A stretch of 64,000 nucleotides of DNA. Source: Campylobacter concisus (GTDB taxonomy: Bacteria > Campylobacterota > Campylobacteria > Campylobacterales > Campylobacteraceae). The notes beneath the pieces were generated by a model. It had not been told where the DNA came from. It made no database searches and saw only the letters and a program-made list of their open reading frames with translations. The stretch is taken from positions 1-64,000 of the forward strand of contig NZ_PIRZ01000006.1 in the NCBI RefSeq assembly GCF_003048575.1, in the 5' to 3' direction. This document shows, one piece after another, positions 8,645 through 17,615 of this stretch (positions are counted from its first letter, which is position 1; each line of letters begins with the position of its first letter). Made by a program: the position numbers and the translations under genes.

Positions 8645-9277
8645 ATGCAAAAGCTAGCTATAAACGAAGCTGCAGAAATTTTAGGCATAACAAAAGAAGC
8701 AGTCTATAATAGAATCCGCCGTGGTTCGATCAATACAGTCATTGAAAATGGCACAAAATTTGTCATCCTTGATGAGAAACCAAGTAGCGAAAAAGCCACA
8801 AAACCCGCTCCAAAAAGTACAAAAATCAAATCCCAAAATGATGAGTTTATAAATTATTTGCTAAATGAGTTAAGCGAGTTAAAGAGCTTAAATTTAAACT
8901 TGCAAGCTGACAAAGATAGGCTCTTTAAAGAAAAAGAGCAGATGCTAATCGAGCGAAAAAATGAAATTTTGCAAATTTATAAGGACAGAGATGAAAAGCT
9001 CATGCAGTTTCTAAATGCTATGCAAAGGCCGCTTTTAACACAAAAAAACGACGATATGCCAAATAATGAAGCGATAGAGGCCGAGATAGAAAATGAGTCA
9101 AAATGGATAAATTTAAGTGAATTTTTAAAGGAGCTAAATCTAAAGCCAAAGGCAACGAAAAAAGCCAGTGAAAAGATAATAAAAGCGATACACCACTCAA
9201 AATTTATAAAATTTAAACGAGGCGTGATACTTGTTAGAAGACATAAAAATTTAAAAGAGTTGATAGGAGAGATATGA
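8645..9277 (+). CDS. Helix-turn-helix coiled-coil protein, function unknown
   Basis: A 210-aa protein. The N-terminus MQKLAINEAAEILGITKEAV is an excisionase/MerR-like helix-turn-helix, continuing YNRIRRGSI, which would bind DNA. A lysine- and proline-rich linker (about 45-65) leads to a long coiled coil (about 70-120, rich in Leu, Lys and Glu). The C-terminal domain has a second winged-helix-like appearance (WINLSEFLKELNLKPKAT...FKRGVILVRRH). The stop overlaps the next gene as ATGA, so the two are co-transcribed. DNA binding is inferred from the HTH; the target is unknown. Confidence 0.75.
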   Translation: MQKLAINEAAEILGITKEAVYNRIRRGSINTVIENGTKFVILDEKPSSEKATKPAPKSTKIKSQNDEFINYLLNELSELKSLNLNLQADKDRLFKEKEQMLIERKNEILQIYKDRDEKLMQFLNAMQRPLLTQKNDDMPNNEAIEAEIENESKWINLSEFLKELNLKPKATKKASEKIIKAIHHSKFIKFKRGVILVRRHKNLKELIGEI

Positions 9278-9894
9278 AACACATTAAAAAGATAGCTACT
9301 TATGCTGCGGTAGGCGGATTTGGTGCGATCGTTATGGCTGGCCTTGCTGGTTGTGGCAGTGACAATGGCGGTGATGAAAACGCACTAAACGAAGTTGCGC
9401 AAAAAAATGGCGCCTTTGTCATCATCGAGGAGAGTGCACCTGGCGTTTATAAAATTTTAGAAGAGTATCCAAGCACCGAAACTAGGGTCGTGCTAAAAGA
9501 TATGAACGGCACTGAGCGCGTGCTAAGTAAAGATGAGATCGATAAACTTTTGGCGCAAGCAAACGCAAATATCGACAATGGCACTTCAAATTTGACAAGA
9601 ACTAGTGACGCACAGCTAAGTAGCGGCGGACTAAGTCTTGGCGAGACGATCCTTGCTTCAGCAGCTGGCGCGATACTTGGTAGCTGGATAGGCAGCAAGC
9701 TCTTTGGCAATCAAAATTTCCAAGCAAATCGCCAAAGCACATATAAAAATCCAAGTGCCTACACAAGAAGTGTGGATAGCTTTAACAAGCAAAAGGCGGC
9801 AAATTCTGCTGCAAGAAGCAGTGGCGGAAAGAGTGGATTTTTCGGTGGTGGCTCGAAGTCGTCAAGCTCTAGCTCATCAAGCTTTGGAGGCTGA
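9274..9894 (+). CDS. UPF0323-family lipoprotein
   Basis: A 206-aa predicted lipoprotein. The signal peptide ends MAGLAGCGSDNGG with Cys at about 27. Next come a folded region with alternating charged and hydrophobic stretches (to about 115), a glycine-rich hydrophobic segment (GETILASAAGAILGSWIGSK), and a low-complexity tail of Ser, Gly and Lys. The C. jejuni homologue, in the same neighbourhood, is annotated UPF0323 lipoprotein (Cj0371). Its start overlaps the stop of the HTH gene and it ends 2 bases before the next gene. Biochemical function is not known. Confidence 0.82.
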   Translation: MKHIKKIATYAAVGGFGAIVMAGLAGCGSDNGGDENALNEVAQKNGAFVIIEESAPGVYKILEEYPSTETRVVLKDMNGTERVLSKDEIDKLLAQANANIDNGTSNLTRTSDAQLSSGGLSLGETILASAAGAILGSWIGSKLFGNQNFQANRQSTYKNPSAYTRSVDSFNKQKAANSAARSSGGKSGFFGGGSKSSSSSSSSFGG

Positions 9895-9896
9895 AA

Positions 9897-11078
9897 ATGA
9901 TAAATTTAAGAAAAATCACCCCATTAAACAACGAATTCATGGAGAAAATCGGCTTTGCATGGCATACAGATAACGACAACAGCTCATATATCGCTGATGA
10001 GATCGTGCAGGTAAAAGCAAGCGAGGCGGATGCTTATTATGAGGCGGCAAATGAGCTATACGATATGTATGTAAATGCCGCTCAGTACGTCATTGACAAC
10101 AACCTTTTTCACGAGATAGGCATACCATTTAATCTCGTTGATAGCATCAAAAAAAGCTGGGAAAATGACATTCACTGGCACCTTTATGGCAGATTTGATC
10201 TTGCTGGTGGGCTTGATGGCAAGCCGATAAAACTGATCGAATTTAACGCAGACACGCCAACGGCAGTTTTTGAGACAGCGATCATTCAGTGGGCGATGCT
10301 AAAACTAAATCATATGGACGAAGCAGAGCAATTTAATAACCTTTACGAAGCTCTAAAGCAAAATTTTAAACGCCTTATCACGCTTGGCGACGATAATGTA
10401 AATTTCGAGGATGTTTACGAGGGCTGGGGGATACTCTTTAGCTCTATCGCTGGTAGTATCGAGGACGAGCAAACCGTGAAATTACTGCAATACATCGCAA
10501 AAGAAGCTGGCTTTAAAACCGACTTTGCTTACGTTGATGAGGTCGTTTTTAACGATGACGAGGGCATTTTTAAGGGCGATGAAAATTTTGAGTACTGGTT
10601 TAAGCTTGTGCCTTGGGAGAGCATAGCGATCGATGAAGGCGAGCTAGCACTTATACTTTCAAATATCATCAAAAACCAAAAAGCCATCATCATAAATCCC
10701 GCCTACACGCTACTTTTCCAAAGCAAGGGAATTTTAAAAATTCTTTGGGATCTTTATCCGAATCATCCACTCTTGCTTGAGACCTCAAACGAGCCGCTAA
10801 AGGGCAAAAAATATGTGAAAAAGCCGGTATTTGGTAGAGAGGGCGCAAACGTCTCGATATACGATGAAAACGGCGCACAAATAGCAAGTAATGACGGCGA
10901 ATACGACTCAAACAAAGCCATCTATCAAGAATTTTACGAGTTTAATCAAGATGAGAGAGGCGAGAGCTACCAAGCTGGCGTATTTTACGCTTATGAGGCG
11001 TGCGCGCTTGGATATAGAAAGGGCGGCAAAATTTTAGATAACTACTCTAAATTTGTGGGACATTTCATTAAGGACTAA
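9897..11078 (+). CDS. Glutathionylspermidine synthase-like ATP-grasp ligase
   Basis: A 393-aa protein of the glutathionylspermidine synthase C-terminal (GSP_synth) family, an ATP-grasp fold that would join a carboxylate to an amine at the cost of ATP. Family features: WHLYGRFDLAGGLDGKPIKLIEFNADTPT (with NADTPT), YWFKLVPWESIA, KGKKYVKKPVFGREGANVSI and the C-terminal YQEF...YQAGVFYAYEACALGYRKGG. The amidase half of the bifunctional E. coli Gss enzyme is absent, as in the C. jejuni homologue. GGAGG precedes the ATG by 6 bases. It is coupled to the lipoprotein before it and the dehydrogenase after it. The real substrate is unknown. Confidence 0.82.
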   Translation: MINLRKITPLNNEFMEKIGFAWHTDNDNSSYIADEIVQVKASEADAYYEAANELYDMYVNAAQYVIDNNLFHEIGIPFNLVDSIKKSWENDIHWHLYGRFDLAGGLDGKPIKLIEFNADTPTAVFETAIIQWAMLKLNHMDEAEQFNNLYEALKQNFKRLITLGDDNVNFEDVYEGWGILFSSIAGSIEDEQTVKLLQYIAKEAGFKTDFAYVDEVVFNDDEGIFKGDENFEYWFKLVPWESIAIDEGELALILSNIIKNQKAIIINPAYTLLFQSKGILKILWDLYPNHPLLLETSNEPLKGKKYVKKPVFGREGANVSIYDENGAQIASNDGEYDSNKAIYQEFYEFNQDERGESYQAGVFYAYEACALGYRKGGKILDNYSKFVGHFIKD

Positions 11079-11080
11079 GG

Positions 11081-12016
11081 ATGAAGATCGTTTGTTTAGA
11101 CGCGGCAACACTTGGCGAAAACGTTGATCTTAGTGTTTTTAAGAAATTTGGCGAGTTTATCAGCTACCAAAAAACCAAAAGCGATGAGGTCGTGCCACGT
11201 CTAAAGGGCGTTGATGTCGTCATCACAAACAAGGTCGTCATCGACAAAGCCGTGATGGACGCGACAAATTTAAAGCTTATCTGCATAAGTGCAACTGGTA
11301 TGAACAACGTAGATCTAGAGCATGCAAAAGCTAAAAATATAGCTGTAAAAAACGTCGCTGGCTACTCAACTGCAAGCGTCGTGCAGCACACATTCGCCTT
11401 GCTTTTTGAGCTAACAAATCGCATAAAATTTTATGATGAGTATGTAAAAAACGGCGAGTGGGTGAAGAGTGAAATTTTCACCTATCTTGGCGCAGACATC
11501 AGCGAGATCGCTGGCAAAGAATTTGGCATCATCGGACTTGGCGAGATAGGACGCAGCGTGGCGGCAGTGGCGCGTGCATTTGGCGCAAATGTGAGCTACT
11601 ACTCGACAAGTGGAACAAATAAAAATAGCGAATTTAAACAAAAAAGCCTAGATGAGCTATTAAGAAGCAGCGACATCATCAGCATCCACGCACCGCTAAA
11701 TGAAAAGACTAGAAATTTACTAGGCGCAAACGAGATAAATTTGCTAAAAGATGATGCAATAGTACTAAATTTAGGACGTGGCGGCATAGTGGATGAAGCG
11801 GCGATGGCAAGGGCGATAGATGAGAGAAATTTACGCTTTGGTACCGACGTTTTGGAGCGTGAGCCGATGAGTGAAAATAGCCCATTTTTAAATGTAAAAA
11901 AGAAGTCAAATCTACTCATCACTCCGCACGTAGCATGGGGTAGCTTGGAGGCTAGAAAGACGCTCATCGCAAAGATCGTCGCAAACATCGAAAATTTCAT
12001 CAATGAGAGCAGATAA
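11081..12016 (+). CDS. D-isomer-specific 2-hydroxyacid dehydrogenase
   Basis: A 311-aa NAD-dependent dehydrogenase of the D-2-hydroxyacid family. The Rossmann motif GIIGLGEIGRSVAAVARAFG is at about 147-166. The catalytic Arg sits in LNLGRGGIVDE, the Glu in VLEREPM and the His in TPHVAWGS. The N-terminal substrate half includes VVITNKVVID and ISATGMNNVD. It would interconvert a 2-keto acid and a D-2-hydroxy acid; the sequence does not say which, and glycerate or lactate-type substrates are both possible. It begins 2 bases after the ligase gene, and its TAA overlaps the next ATG by one base. Confidence 0.9.
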   Translation: MKIVCLDAATLGENVDLSVFKKFGEFISYQKTKSDEVVPRLKGVDVVITNKVVIDKAVMDATNLKLICISATGMNNVDLEHAKAKNIAVKNVAGYSTASVVQHTFALLFELTNRIKFYDEYVKNGEWVKSEIFTYLGADISEIAGKEFGIIGLGEIGRSVAAVARAFGANVSYYSTSGTNKNSEFKQKSLDELLRSSDIISIHAPLNEKTRNLLGANEINLLKDDAIVLNLGRGGIVDEAAMARAIDERNLRFGTDVLEREPMSENSPFLNVKKKSNLLITPHVAWGSLEARKTLIAKIVANIENFINESR

Positions 12017-12774
12017 TGGGCTATGATATAAGCTATCACGCCATTAGCGAAGATGAAATTTCAAAGTGGTATTTTGAGGCACTTGAGCTCACAAGGTCTA
12101 GTAAATTTGACGAGGTTTTAGAACTTGCTAGCAAGGCTGGCGTAGAGGAATTTTACGCCCAAAAGTACAAAGATACACTAAGCGCTGCGTTACAGTATAA
12201 AGACGATGAAATTTTTAACAAAACTCACGGCTTTTGTATCGCCGTCACGCAAGGATTTTTTAGAAAGTATTTCTACACTCGTGGCACATCGCTAAGCTCT
12301 TTGGCGCGGCAAAATGAGAAATTTAAAAACTATATTAGCAACTGGCGAGAAATTTTACCAAGCAAGTTTTTGGATAAATTTAGTGGTGAAATTTATAATG
12401 AGATCACCGAAAACTACTGTTGTGGCGCTTATGTAAACGCCAAAAACGTAGCTAAACTAAAGGCTGACTATGAAGCAGGTGGTGAGATAAAAGATGCGAT
12501 TGATGGCTTTTACGCTCAAAATTTACCTGCATTTTTAGATGCGCTAAACTACGCATGCGAGCTAGAAATAGGCCTGCTCGAGGCCACTGAGGTCGTGGAG
12601 CCAAATCCACTTGATCTAAACAAATCAAGCTCATATTCAAATCTCTTTAACTGCGATCCAAATGGGGCTATCATCTACGCACAGACCGCAGTGCAGCAGA
12701 TTGGAGAGGCAGTAGAGCAAGAAGAGACTGGCAAAAAGTCGATTTTTGAGAAGATCAAAGGGCTATTTAAATAA
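12016..12774 (+). CDS. Conserved protein of unknown function
   Basis: A 252-aa soluble protein starting [20 protein letters not shown]. It is predicted mostly helical, with no signal peptide and no membrane helix. It has a [10 protein letters not shown] segment in the middle and the C-terminal tail [18 protein letters not shown], an amphipathic basic helix that could touch a membrane or partner. I recognise no catalytic motif. It lies between the dehydrogenase (1-base overlap) and yajQ (16-base gap), so it is part of the same transcript. Confidence 0.7.
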   Translation: MGYDISYHAISEDEISKWYFEALELTRSSKFDEVLELASKAGVEEFYAQKYKDTLSAALQYKDDEIFNKTHGFCIAVTQGFFRKYFYTRGTSLSSLARQNEKFKNYISNWREILPSKFLDKFSGEIYNEITENYCCGAYVNAKNVAKLKADYEAGGEIKDAIDGFYAQNLPAFLDALNYACELEIGLLEATEVVEPNPLDLNKSSSYSNLFNCDPNGAIIYAQTAVQQIGEAVEQEETGKKSIFEKIKGLFK

Positions 12775-12790
12775 ATTTGAAAGGATAAAA

Positions 12791-13288
12791 ATGGCAACCG
12801 AACATAGCTTTGATATAAGTGCTGAGGTCGATATGATGGAGGTTAAAAACGCTCTTGAGACGGCGAAAAAAGAGATCGCGGCGAGATATGATTTTAAAGG
12901 GCTTGCGGCCGAGGTCGAGCTAAATGAAAAGGAGAAATTTATCACGCTTCTTAGCTCAAGCGACAACAAGATCGATGCGCTAAAAGACATCGTGATCTCA
13001 AAGCTCATCAAGCGCAACATCCCACCAGTTGCGATCACAGAGACAAAAAGAGAGCCAGCGAGTGGTGGAAATTTAAAAGCGACGCTAAAGCTAAACGACA
13101 CGCTTGACGCTGAAAACTCAAAAAAGATCACTAAGGCTATAAAAGACTCAAAGATCAAGGTGAGCGCGCAGATCAGGGGCGAAGAGATCAGAGTGACAAG
13201 TAAAAGCATAGATGACTTGCAAGAGTGCATAAAGCTGGTGAGGGGGTTAAATTTAGAACTTCCGATCAGTTTTAAAAACCTAAAATAG
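12791..13288 (+). CDS. yajQ: YajQ-family nucleotide-binding protein
   Basis: A 165-aa member of the YajQ (UPF0234) family, small proteins with two ferredoxin-like domains that bind nucleic acid or cyclic di-GMP in other species. Family hallmarks: [42 protein letters not shown] and the C-terminal [11 protein letters not shown]. The open frame extends upstream to 12746, but ATG 12791 matches the family start and has AAAGGATAAAA upstream. It is the last gene of the rpsU-side conserved block; a gap of 271 bases follows. Confidence 0.92.
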   Translation: MATEHSFDISAEVDMMEVKNALETAKKEIAARYDFKGLAAEVELNEKEKFITLLSSSDNKIDALKDIVISKLIKRNIPPVAITETKREPASGGNLKATLKLNDTLDAENSKKITKAIKDSKIKVSAQIRGEEIRVTSKSIDDLQECIKLVRGLNLELPISFKNLK

Positions 13289-13559
13289 TGCACATTTTCG
13301 CTTCATTATGCGTTGTTGATTCAAATTTTTGCTCGGTCATTACCCGCTCGGTAACTTCCATCACAAAAATTTAAATCGCCTAGCCTAATTTTGCGAAATA
13401 GCTGCGTGATTTTTATATTTAAAAATTTTATAGGATTTTGGGCTAAATCATGCGAAATTTCGCATAATTTTTGTATTTAAAATTTGTCGAATTTATGGGT
13501 GAATTTTACCTTATCATTTTGCATTCAATTTTGATCTATCTAAAAAAGAAGGACAAAAA
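13289..13559. other. Intergenic region with palindrome and direct repeat
   Basis: No gene is seen here. A perfect 16-bp palindrome ATGCGAAATTTCGCAT at 13450-13465 is followed by AATTTTTG and may act as a terminator for the yajQ transcript. CTCGGT occurs twice, at about 13333 and 13350, with GGTCATTACC and GGTAAC around it. AAGAAGGA before 13560 is the ribosome-binding site of the next gene. Confidence 0.4.
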
Positions 13560-14351
13560 ATGAGCTTTTTTAAGAAAATTCTCGGTAAACAAATCGATCT
13601 TGGCAAGCAAATGCCGATCTATTTTGTAAGTAGCGACGAAGACTATATGCAGCGTGCATTTGAGCAAGCTCGTGAGAGCTTTAGATATTTTTGGCGTGAG
13701 GTTTACTGGGAACGCCACAGGATCGTACCAGCACTTGACTATGCGATGGTAAAAATTTGCTTCTTAGATGTCGTAAATGGCGAAGAAGTCGGCGAGCACA
13801 TGTGGATAGACGATGTGGAATTTGATGGCGAAACGATATATGGCACGCTTGTAAATGAGCCTGATGCAGTGCAAAACGTGAAAGTTGGCGATCAAGTAAG
13901 CGCGAAGATAGATGAGATGAGCGACTGGCTATTTGCCATTTGCGGGCGCGCATACGGCGGTTTTAGTGTGCAGGCAATGCGCTCACGAATGCAAAAGAAA
14001 GAGCTAAAAGAGCACGATAAAGCGTGGGGGCTTGATTTTAGCGATTTTAACGACATTTTGGTAGTTTATGAGCAAAAAGAGCATCCTGAAAATTTGATAG
14101 AGCATCCAATGAGCAAAAATACATATGAGCAAGTAAAGCAATATATAAAAGAGCACCCAAATATGGTCACGGATGCCGATGAATTTGGCTATACGCAGCT
14201 TCACCACGAGGCGATCGCTGGGAATTTAAACCTTGTAAATCTCTTGCTAAAATACGGCGCTGATAAAAATGCTCGCACAAAAAGTGGCAAAACAGCGGCT
14301 GAATTTGCTGAAAAATTGGGCTGGAGCGAAATCGCAAAGGTGCTTAGCTAG
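13560..14351 (+). CDS. DUF2314-like protein with C-terminal ankyrin repeats
   Basis: A 263-aa cytoplasmic protein. Residues about 25-140 resemble the DUF2314 domain (YAMVKICFLDVVNGEEVGEHMW, GTLVNEPDAVQNVKVGDQVS, MSDWLFAICGRAYGGFSVQAMR). Residues about 195-263 hold two ankyrin repeats (DEFGYTQLHHEAIAGNLNLV NLLLKYGAD, then KSGKTAAEFAEKLGWSEIAKVL). Ankyrin repeats bind proteins, and DUF2314 has no assigned function. It has a good AAGAAGGA ribosome site and no operon partner upstream. The next gene begins 23 bases downstream but has very different base composition. Confidence 0.75.
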   Translation: MSFFKKILGKQIDLGKQMPIYFVSSDEDYMQRAFEQARESFRYFWREVYWERHRIVPALDYAMVKICFLDVVNGEEVGEHMWIDDVEFDGETIYGTLVNEPDAVQNVKVGDQVSAKIDEMSDWLFAICGRAYGGFSVQAMRSRMQKKELKEHDKAWGLDFSDFNDILVVYEQKEHPENLIEHPMSKNTYEQVKQYIKEHPNMVTDADEFGYTQLHHEAIAGNLNLVNLLLKYGADKNARTKSGKTAAEFAEKLGWSEIAKVLS

Positions 14352-14374
14352 TTAAATTTTTATAGGAGATAACT

Positions 14375-16066
14375 TTGAATTATCAAGATATTTTAAAACA
14401 GAAAGAAAATAATATTACTAGGATAGATGAAATCATAAAATTTTTAAGAGAAAATTTTGATAGCTTGGACAAATATGATAGTAAATATAGCCAGTTAATA
14501 GTTCTTTTAAATAAAGAGAAGAGGTTGTATAGTAATTTGGATAAAAGCGACCCTGATGTTTTTTATAATAAATTAAGGGAAATAAAACGTCAAATAGGTT
14601 TTAAAATTTCAGAAATTAAATATGAGCTATTAGATACATTCGAAAAGAAAAAATTTAAACTTAAAATAATGACAAAATTATGCGGGCAATATTTAGACAA
14701 ATTATTAATTGAAAAATTTATAGATAATATAAAAAATAAAATATGTAAAAAACTTGACAAAATCTCAGTTAAGAATATAAATAAAAATTCCGATGAAATT
14801 AAAAAATTATTGGATGAATTTTTTATTTGCACAAACGATGGTTCTCCACATAAAGAAATTTTAAATTTAATAGACAGTGAAGACAATAGCGACACAAAAC
14901 AAGAGGGATTCAAAAAAAATATATCAAAAATAAAGAAACAAATAACTGAGATCTCTAAAGAAAAAGATTTTAAAACTAAAGCAAATTTTAATGAGCACTA
15001 TATTAAAGATATTAACAAGAAGACAAAAGAGATATCAAAACTTGCCAGTGAATATTTTGAATATTATTTAACAAAATCTTTTGAAGAAAGAAGTGTAAAA
15101 GACTATTTTAATGCTCTTTTAAAATTTCATCCATTGATACTATCTGGCATTAGCTTAGTTGGCATGATCTATTATTTTGCATATTTTGGGCTTGAGTTGA
15201 AATATTTTCCTGATTTAGGTGGAGCAGATGTAGCATATGTTGGTGTATCATTATTTTTTGTATCATCCTTTATTTCATTTTTTATTATATTTCCATGTCT
15301 AGTTTATCCAGGCTACTATGAAAATAAAAAAAATAAAACTTGGATGTTTTATTTTGGGTTTTCCTTGCTTCCTTTTCTTATATTGGTTTGCATGGCAATA
15401 TTAAATACTATTACTATAAGTAAATCACTTTACGAATTGCTTCCGTGTTCTTTAATCGTATTAGGTATTTACTTATACATTGTATTTGTTATAGAACAAA
15501 TAAAGGCTACTTTATTTAAATGTATATTTAAATGCATAAAAAACATAGTAACAATCATAGCAATAATTGCGATTTTTAAGTACATTTATAAAATTTATTT
15601 TTTAAAAGTATCGTTAGATGATGACTTTTTATTCATTTTTTTAATAGTTGCAGTTCATATTATAACGCTTTGCTTCTTTGAAGGTTTGGAACATTTTTAT
15701 GAAAAAAAAGCTTACAAACCACTCTTAGTGACTGTATCAACTGTAGTACTAGTAATTTTATATCAGTTATCCTCAGGTGCAATTTTACATTGGCTTGGGA
15801 TGGCAAATGTTGAATATAAGTATTTATCTATTGAAAAAAGTGTATTAGGGGCTTTGCCAAAAGGAATTTGCGAAAAAACAGAAAAAGATTCAATAAGAAC
15901 TTATTATGATGCAAACGATATAAGTAATGTTGTAATGCTTTATAACATCAAAGCATTATCAACTCTTGGTAAATTTTATTATTTAGAAGCAATAGGTTGT
16001 GAAAAAAAAGAGAAAATAAGATTTGAGCTAGACTCAAGCAAAATTATCTCAAGAGCCAAAGAGTAA
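14375..16066 (+). CDS. AT-rich coiled-coil multi-pass membrane protein, unknown
   Basis: A 563-aa protein that I do not recognise. Residues 1-235 are hydrophilic, very rich in Lys, Ile, Asn and Glu, and likely coiled coil. About six to seven membrane helices follow at roughly 250-275, 290-315, 325-350, 355-375, 385-415, 425-445 and 455-480. An 80-residue soluble tail ends KIISRAKE. The start is TTG 14375 with AGGAG ten bases upstream. Codon use is strikingly AT-rich against both neighbours, suggesting recent transfer. A long cytoplasmic sensor-like region on a membrane base could suit a stress or defence role, but this is speculation. Confidence 0.65.
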   Translation: MNYQDILKQKENNITRIDEIIKFLRENFDSLDKYDSKYSQLIVLLNKEKRLYSNLDKSDPDVFYNKLREIKRQIGFKISEIKYELLDTFEKKKFKLKIMTKLCGQYLDKLLIEKFIDNIKNKICKKLDKISVKNINKNSDEIKKLLDEFFICTNDGSPHKEILNLIDSEDNSDTKQEGFKKNISKIKKQITEISKEKDFKTKANFNEHYIKDINKKTKEISKLASEYFEYYLTKSFEERSVKDYFNALLKFHPLILSGISLVGMIYYFAYFGLELKYFPDLGGADVAYVGVSLFFVSSFISFFIIFPCLVYPGYYENKKNKTWMFYFGFSLLPFLILVCMAILNTITISKSLYELLPCSLIVLGIYLYIVFVIEQIKATLFKCIFKCIKNIVTIIAIIAIFKYIYKIYFLKVSLDDDFLFIFLIVAVHIITLCFFEGLEHFYEKKAYKPLLVTVSTVVLVILYQLSSGAILHWLGMANVEYKYLSIEKSVLGALPKGICEKTEKDSIRTYYDANDISNVVMLYNIKALSTLGKFYYLEAIGCEKKEKIRFELDSSKIISRAKE

Positions 16067-16250
16067 TTTCCTTAAGCTTTGGGGCTAAAATTTGATCGAT
16101 ACGTGAAATTTGCAGATTTAAAAAATTAAAATCTATAGGCCAAATTTATCTGGCTAAGCTAAAAATTTCTTTAGCACAAGGCTAAATTTATTAAAAGTTA
16201 GCTATCCTAACATATCAATTTAAAACCAAACTTATTTAAGGCGATTAGTT

Positions 16251-17615
16251 ATGATTTTTAAAAATATTGTTGAGAGTTTTGCTGTAAATTACGCTCATAA
16301 TTCTATACAAAAATCGCTATACAACGAATTTAACATAGACATTTTAACCACAACCTACACCAAAACTCCAAAAAAAGGCAAAAAGTATATGCTCTATGCA
16401 CATGTACCATTTTGTCACACATTCTGCCCATATTGCTCGTTTCATAAGTACCACTATGAACAAGAGCTTGCAAAAATTTACTTTGAAAATTTACGTGAGG
16501 AGATGAGGCAGGTTAAAGAGGCTGGATTTGACTTTGATTCACTTTATGTTGGCGGTGGTACGACGCTTATAAATGAGCCAGAGCTTGAGAAGACACTTAA
16601 GCTTGCAAAAGAGCTTTTTAGTATAGATGAAATTTCAGCAGAAAGCGATCCAAATCACATCTCACCCGAGAGTTTAGCCAGATTTGATGGGTTAATTGAT
16701 CGCTTAAGCGTGGGTGTACAAAGCTTTGATGATGAAACATTAAAAAGAGTTGGCAGATACGAAAAATTCGGTTCAGCCAAGGAGGTAAAAAGAAAGCTTG
16801 AGCTCGCTCTTGGTAAGATCCCAGTTATTAGCCTTGATCTCATCTTTAACCTGCCAAATCAAACAAAAGAGCAGCTCATAAACGACATAAATACTGCAAA
16901 ATCGATCTCTCCGCAGCAAATCACCTTCTATCCGCTTATGAAATCAGAGCTAACAAGAGAGAATATAGCTCGCTCGCTTGGCGTCTCAAACATCGATAAC
17001 GAGCGTGAATTCTATGAGATAATCACTGAAGAATTTAGCAAAAGCAACTACAAACAAAGTAATGCTTGGGCATTTTCAAACGAAAAAAGTGCTGACCTTC
17101 GCGACGAATACGTGGGCTCAAATTTAGAGTACGTGGGCGTGGGTAGCGGCGCATTTAGCTTCCTTGACGGCGAGCTTGTTATAAACGCCTTTAACCTACT
17201 TGACTACGGCAGAAAGATCAAGGATAGGCAAAGCCCAGTCATCGCAAAATGTGGTTTTAGCAAGAAAGAGCGACTTAAATACACGTTTTTAACAAGGCTT
17301 TTTGATGGCGGAGTTGATATTAAAAGATACAACGATGAAAATAGCACAAACATTAACAAAGCCTTATTTATGGAGCTTAGCTTGCTTAAGCTTGTAAATG
17401 CAATATATGAAGAAAATGGCATTATTAAGCCAACATTTTTTGGCAAATATATCTGCATCGTGCTTATGCGTGATTTTTACGCTGGCATGGACAAAGTGCG
17501 TGCGATATTTAAAGATGATGCTAAGATAAAAAGAAGCAAGGTGCTTCGCATAATGAGCGAAAATACTGAACAAAAGTATGAGCCAAATATCATTCAGCCG
17601 CGAGCTGCGATGTAA
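16251..17615 (+). CDS. Radical SAM protein, coproporphyrinogen-oxidase-like (HemN/HutW family)
   Basis: A 454-aa radical SAM enzyme. The cluster motif is PFCHTFCPYC, with cysteines 55, 59 and 62. The SAM-binding GGGT follows in DSLYVGGGTTLINE, and the HemN-like motifs ESDPNHISPE, RLSVGVQSFDDETLKRVGR and SLDLIFNLPNQTKEQLINDI are present. An aromatic binding region (ITFYPLMKSE) and a HemN_C-like C-terminus follow. This family also includes HemW and the haem-degrading ChuW/HutW, so true coproporphyrinogen oxidase activity should not be assumed. Its TAA overlaps the ATG of the exporter gene by one base, a tight link suggesting a shared pathway. Confidence 0.82.
   Translation: MIFKNIVESFAVNYAHNSIQKSLYNEFNIDILTTTYTKTPKKGKKYMLYAHVPFCHTFCPYCSFHKYHYEQELAKIYFENLREEMRQVKEAGFDFDSLYVGGGTTLINEPELEKTLKLAKELFSIDEISAESDPNHISPESLARFDGLIDRLSVGVQSFDDETLKRVGRYEKFGSAKEVKRKLELALGKIPVISLDLIFNLPNQTKEQLINDINTAKSISPQQITFYPLMKSELTRENIARSLGVSNIDNEREFYEIITEEFSKSNYKQSNAWAFSNEKSADLRDEYVGSNLEYVGVGSGAFSFLDGELVINAFNLLDYGRKIKDRQSPVIAKCGFSKKERLKYTFLTRLFDGGVDIKRYNDENSTNINKALFMELSLLKLVNAIYEENGIIKPTFFGKYICIVLMRDFYAGMDKVRAIFKDDAKIKRSKVLRIMSENTEQKYEPNIIQPRAAM

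Noticed and set aside
12763-13293. 176-codon open frame opposite yajQ
   Set aside because: A shadow of the yajQ frame, with low-complexity Ser/Phe-rich content and no plausible start.
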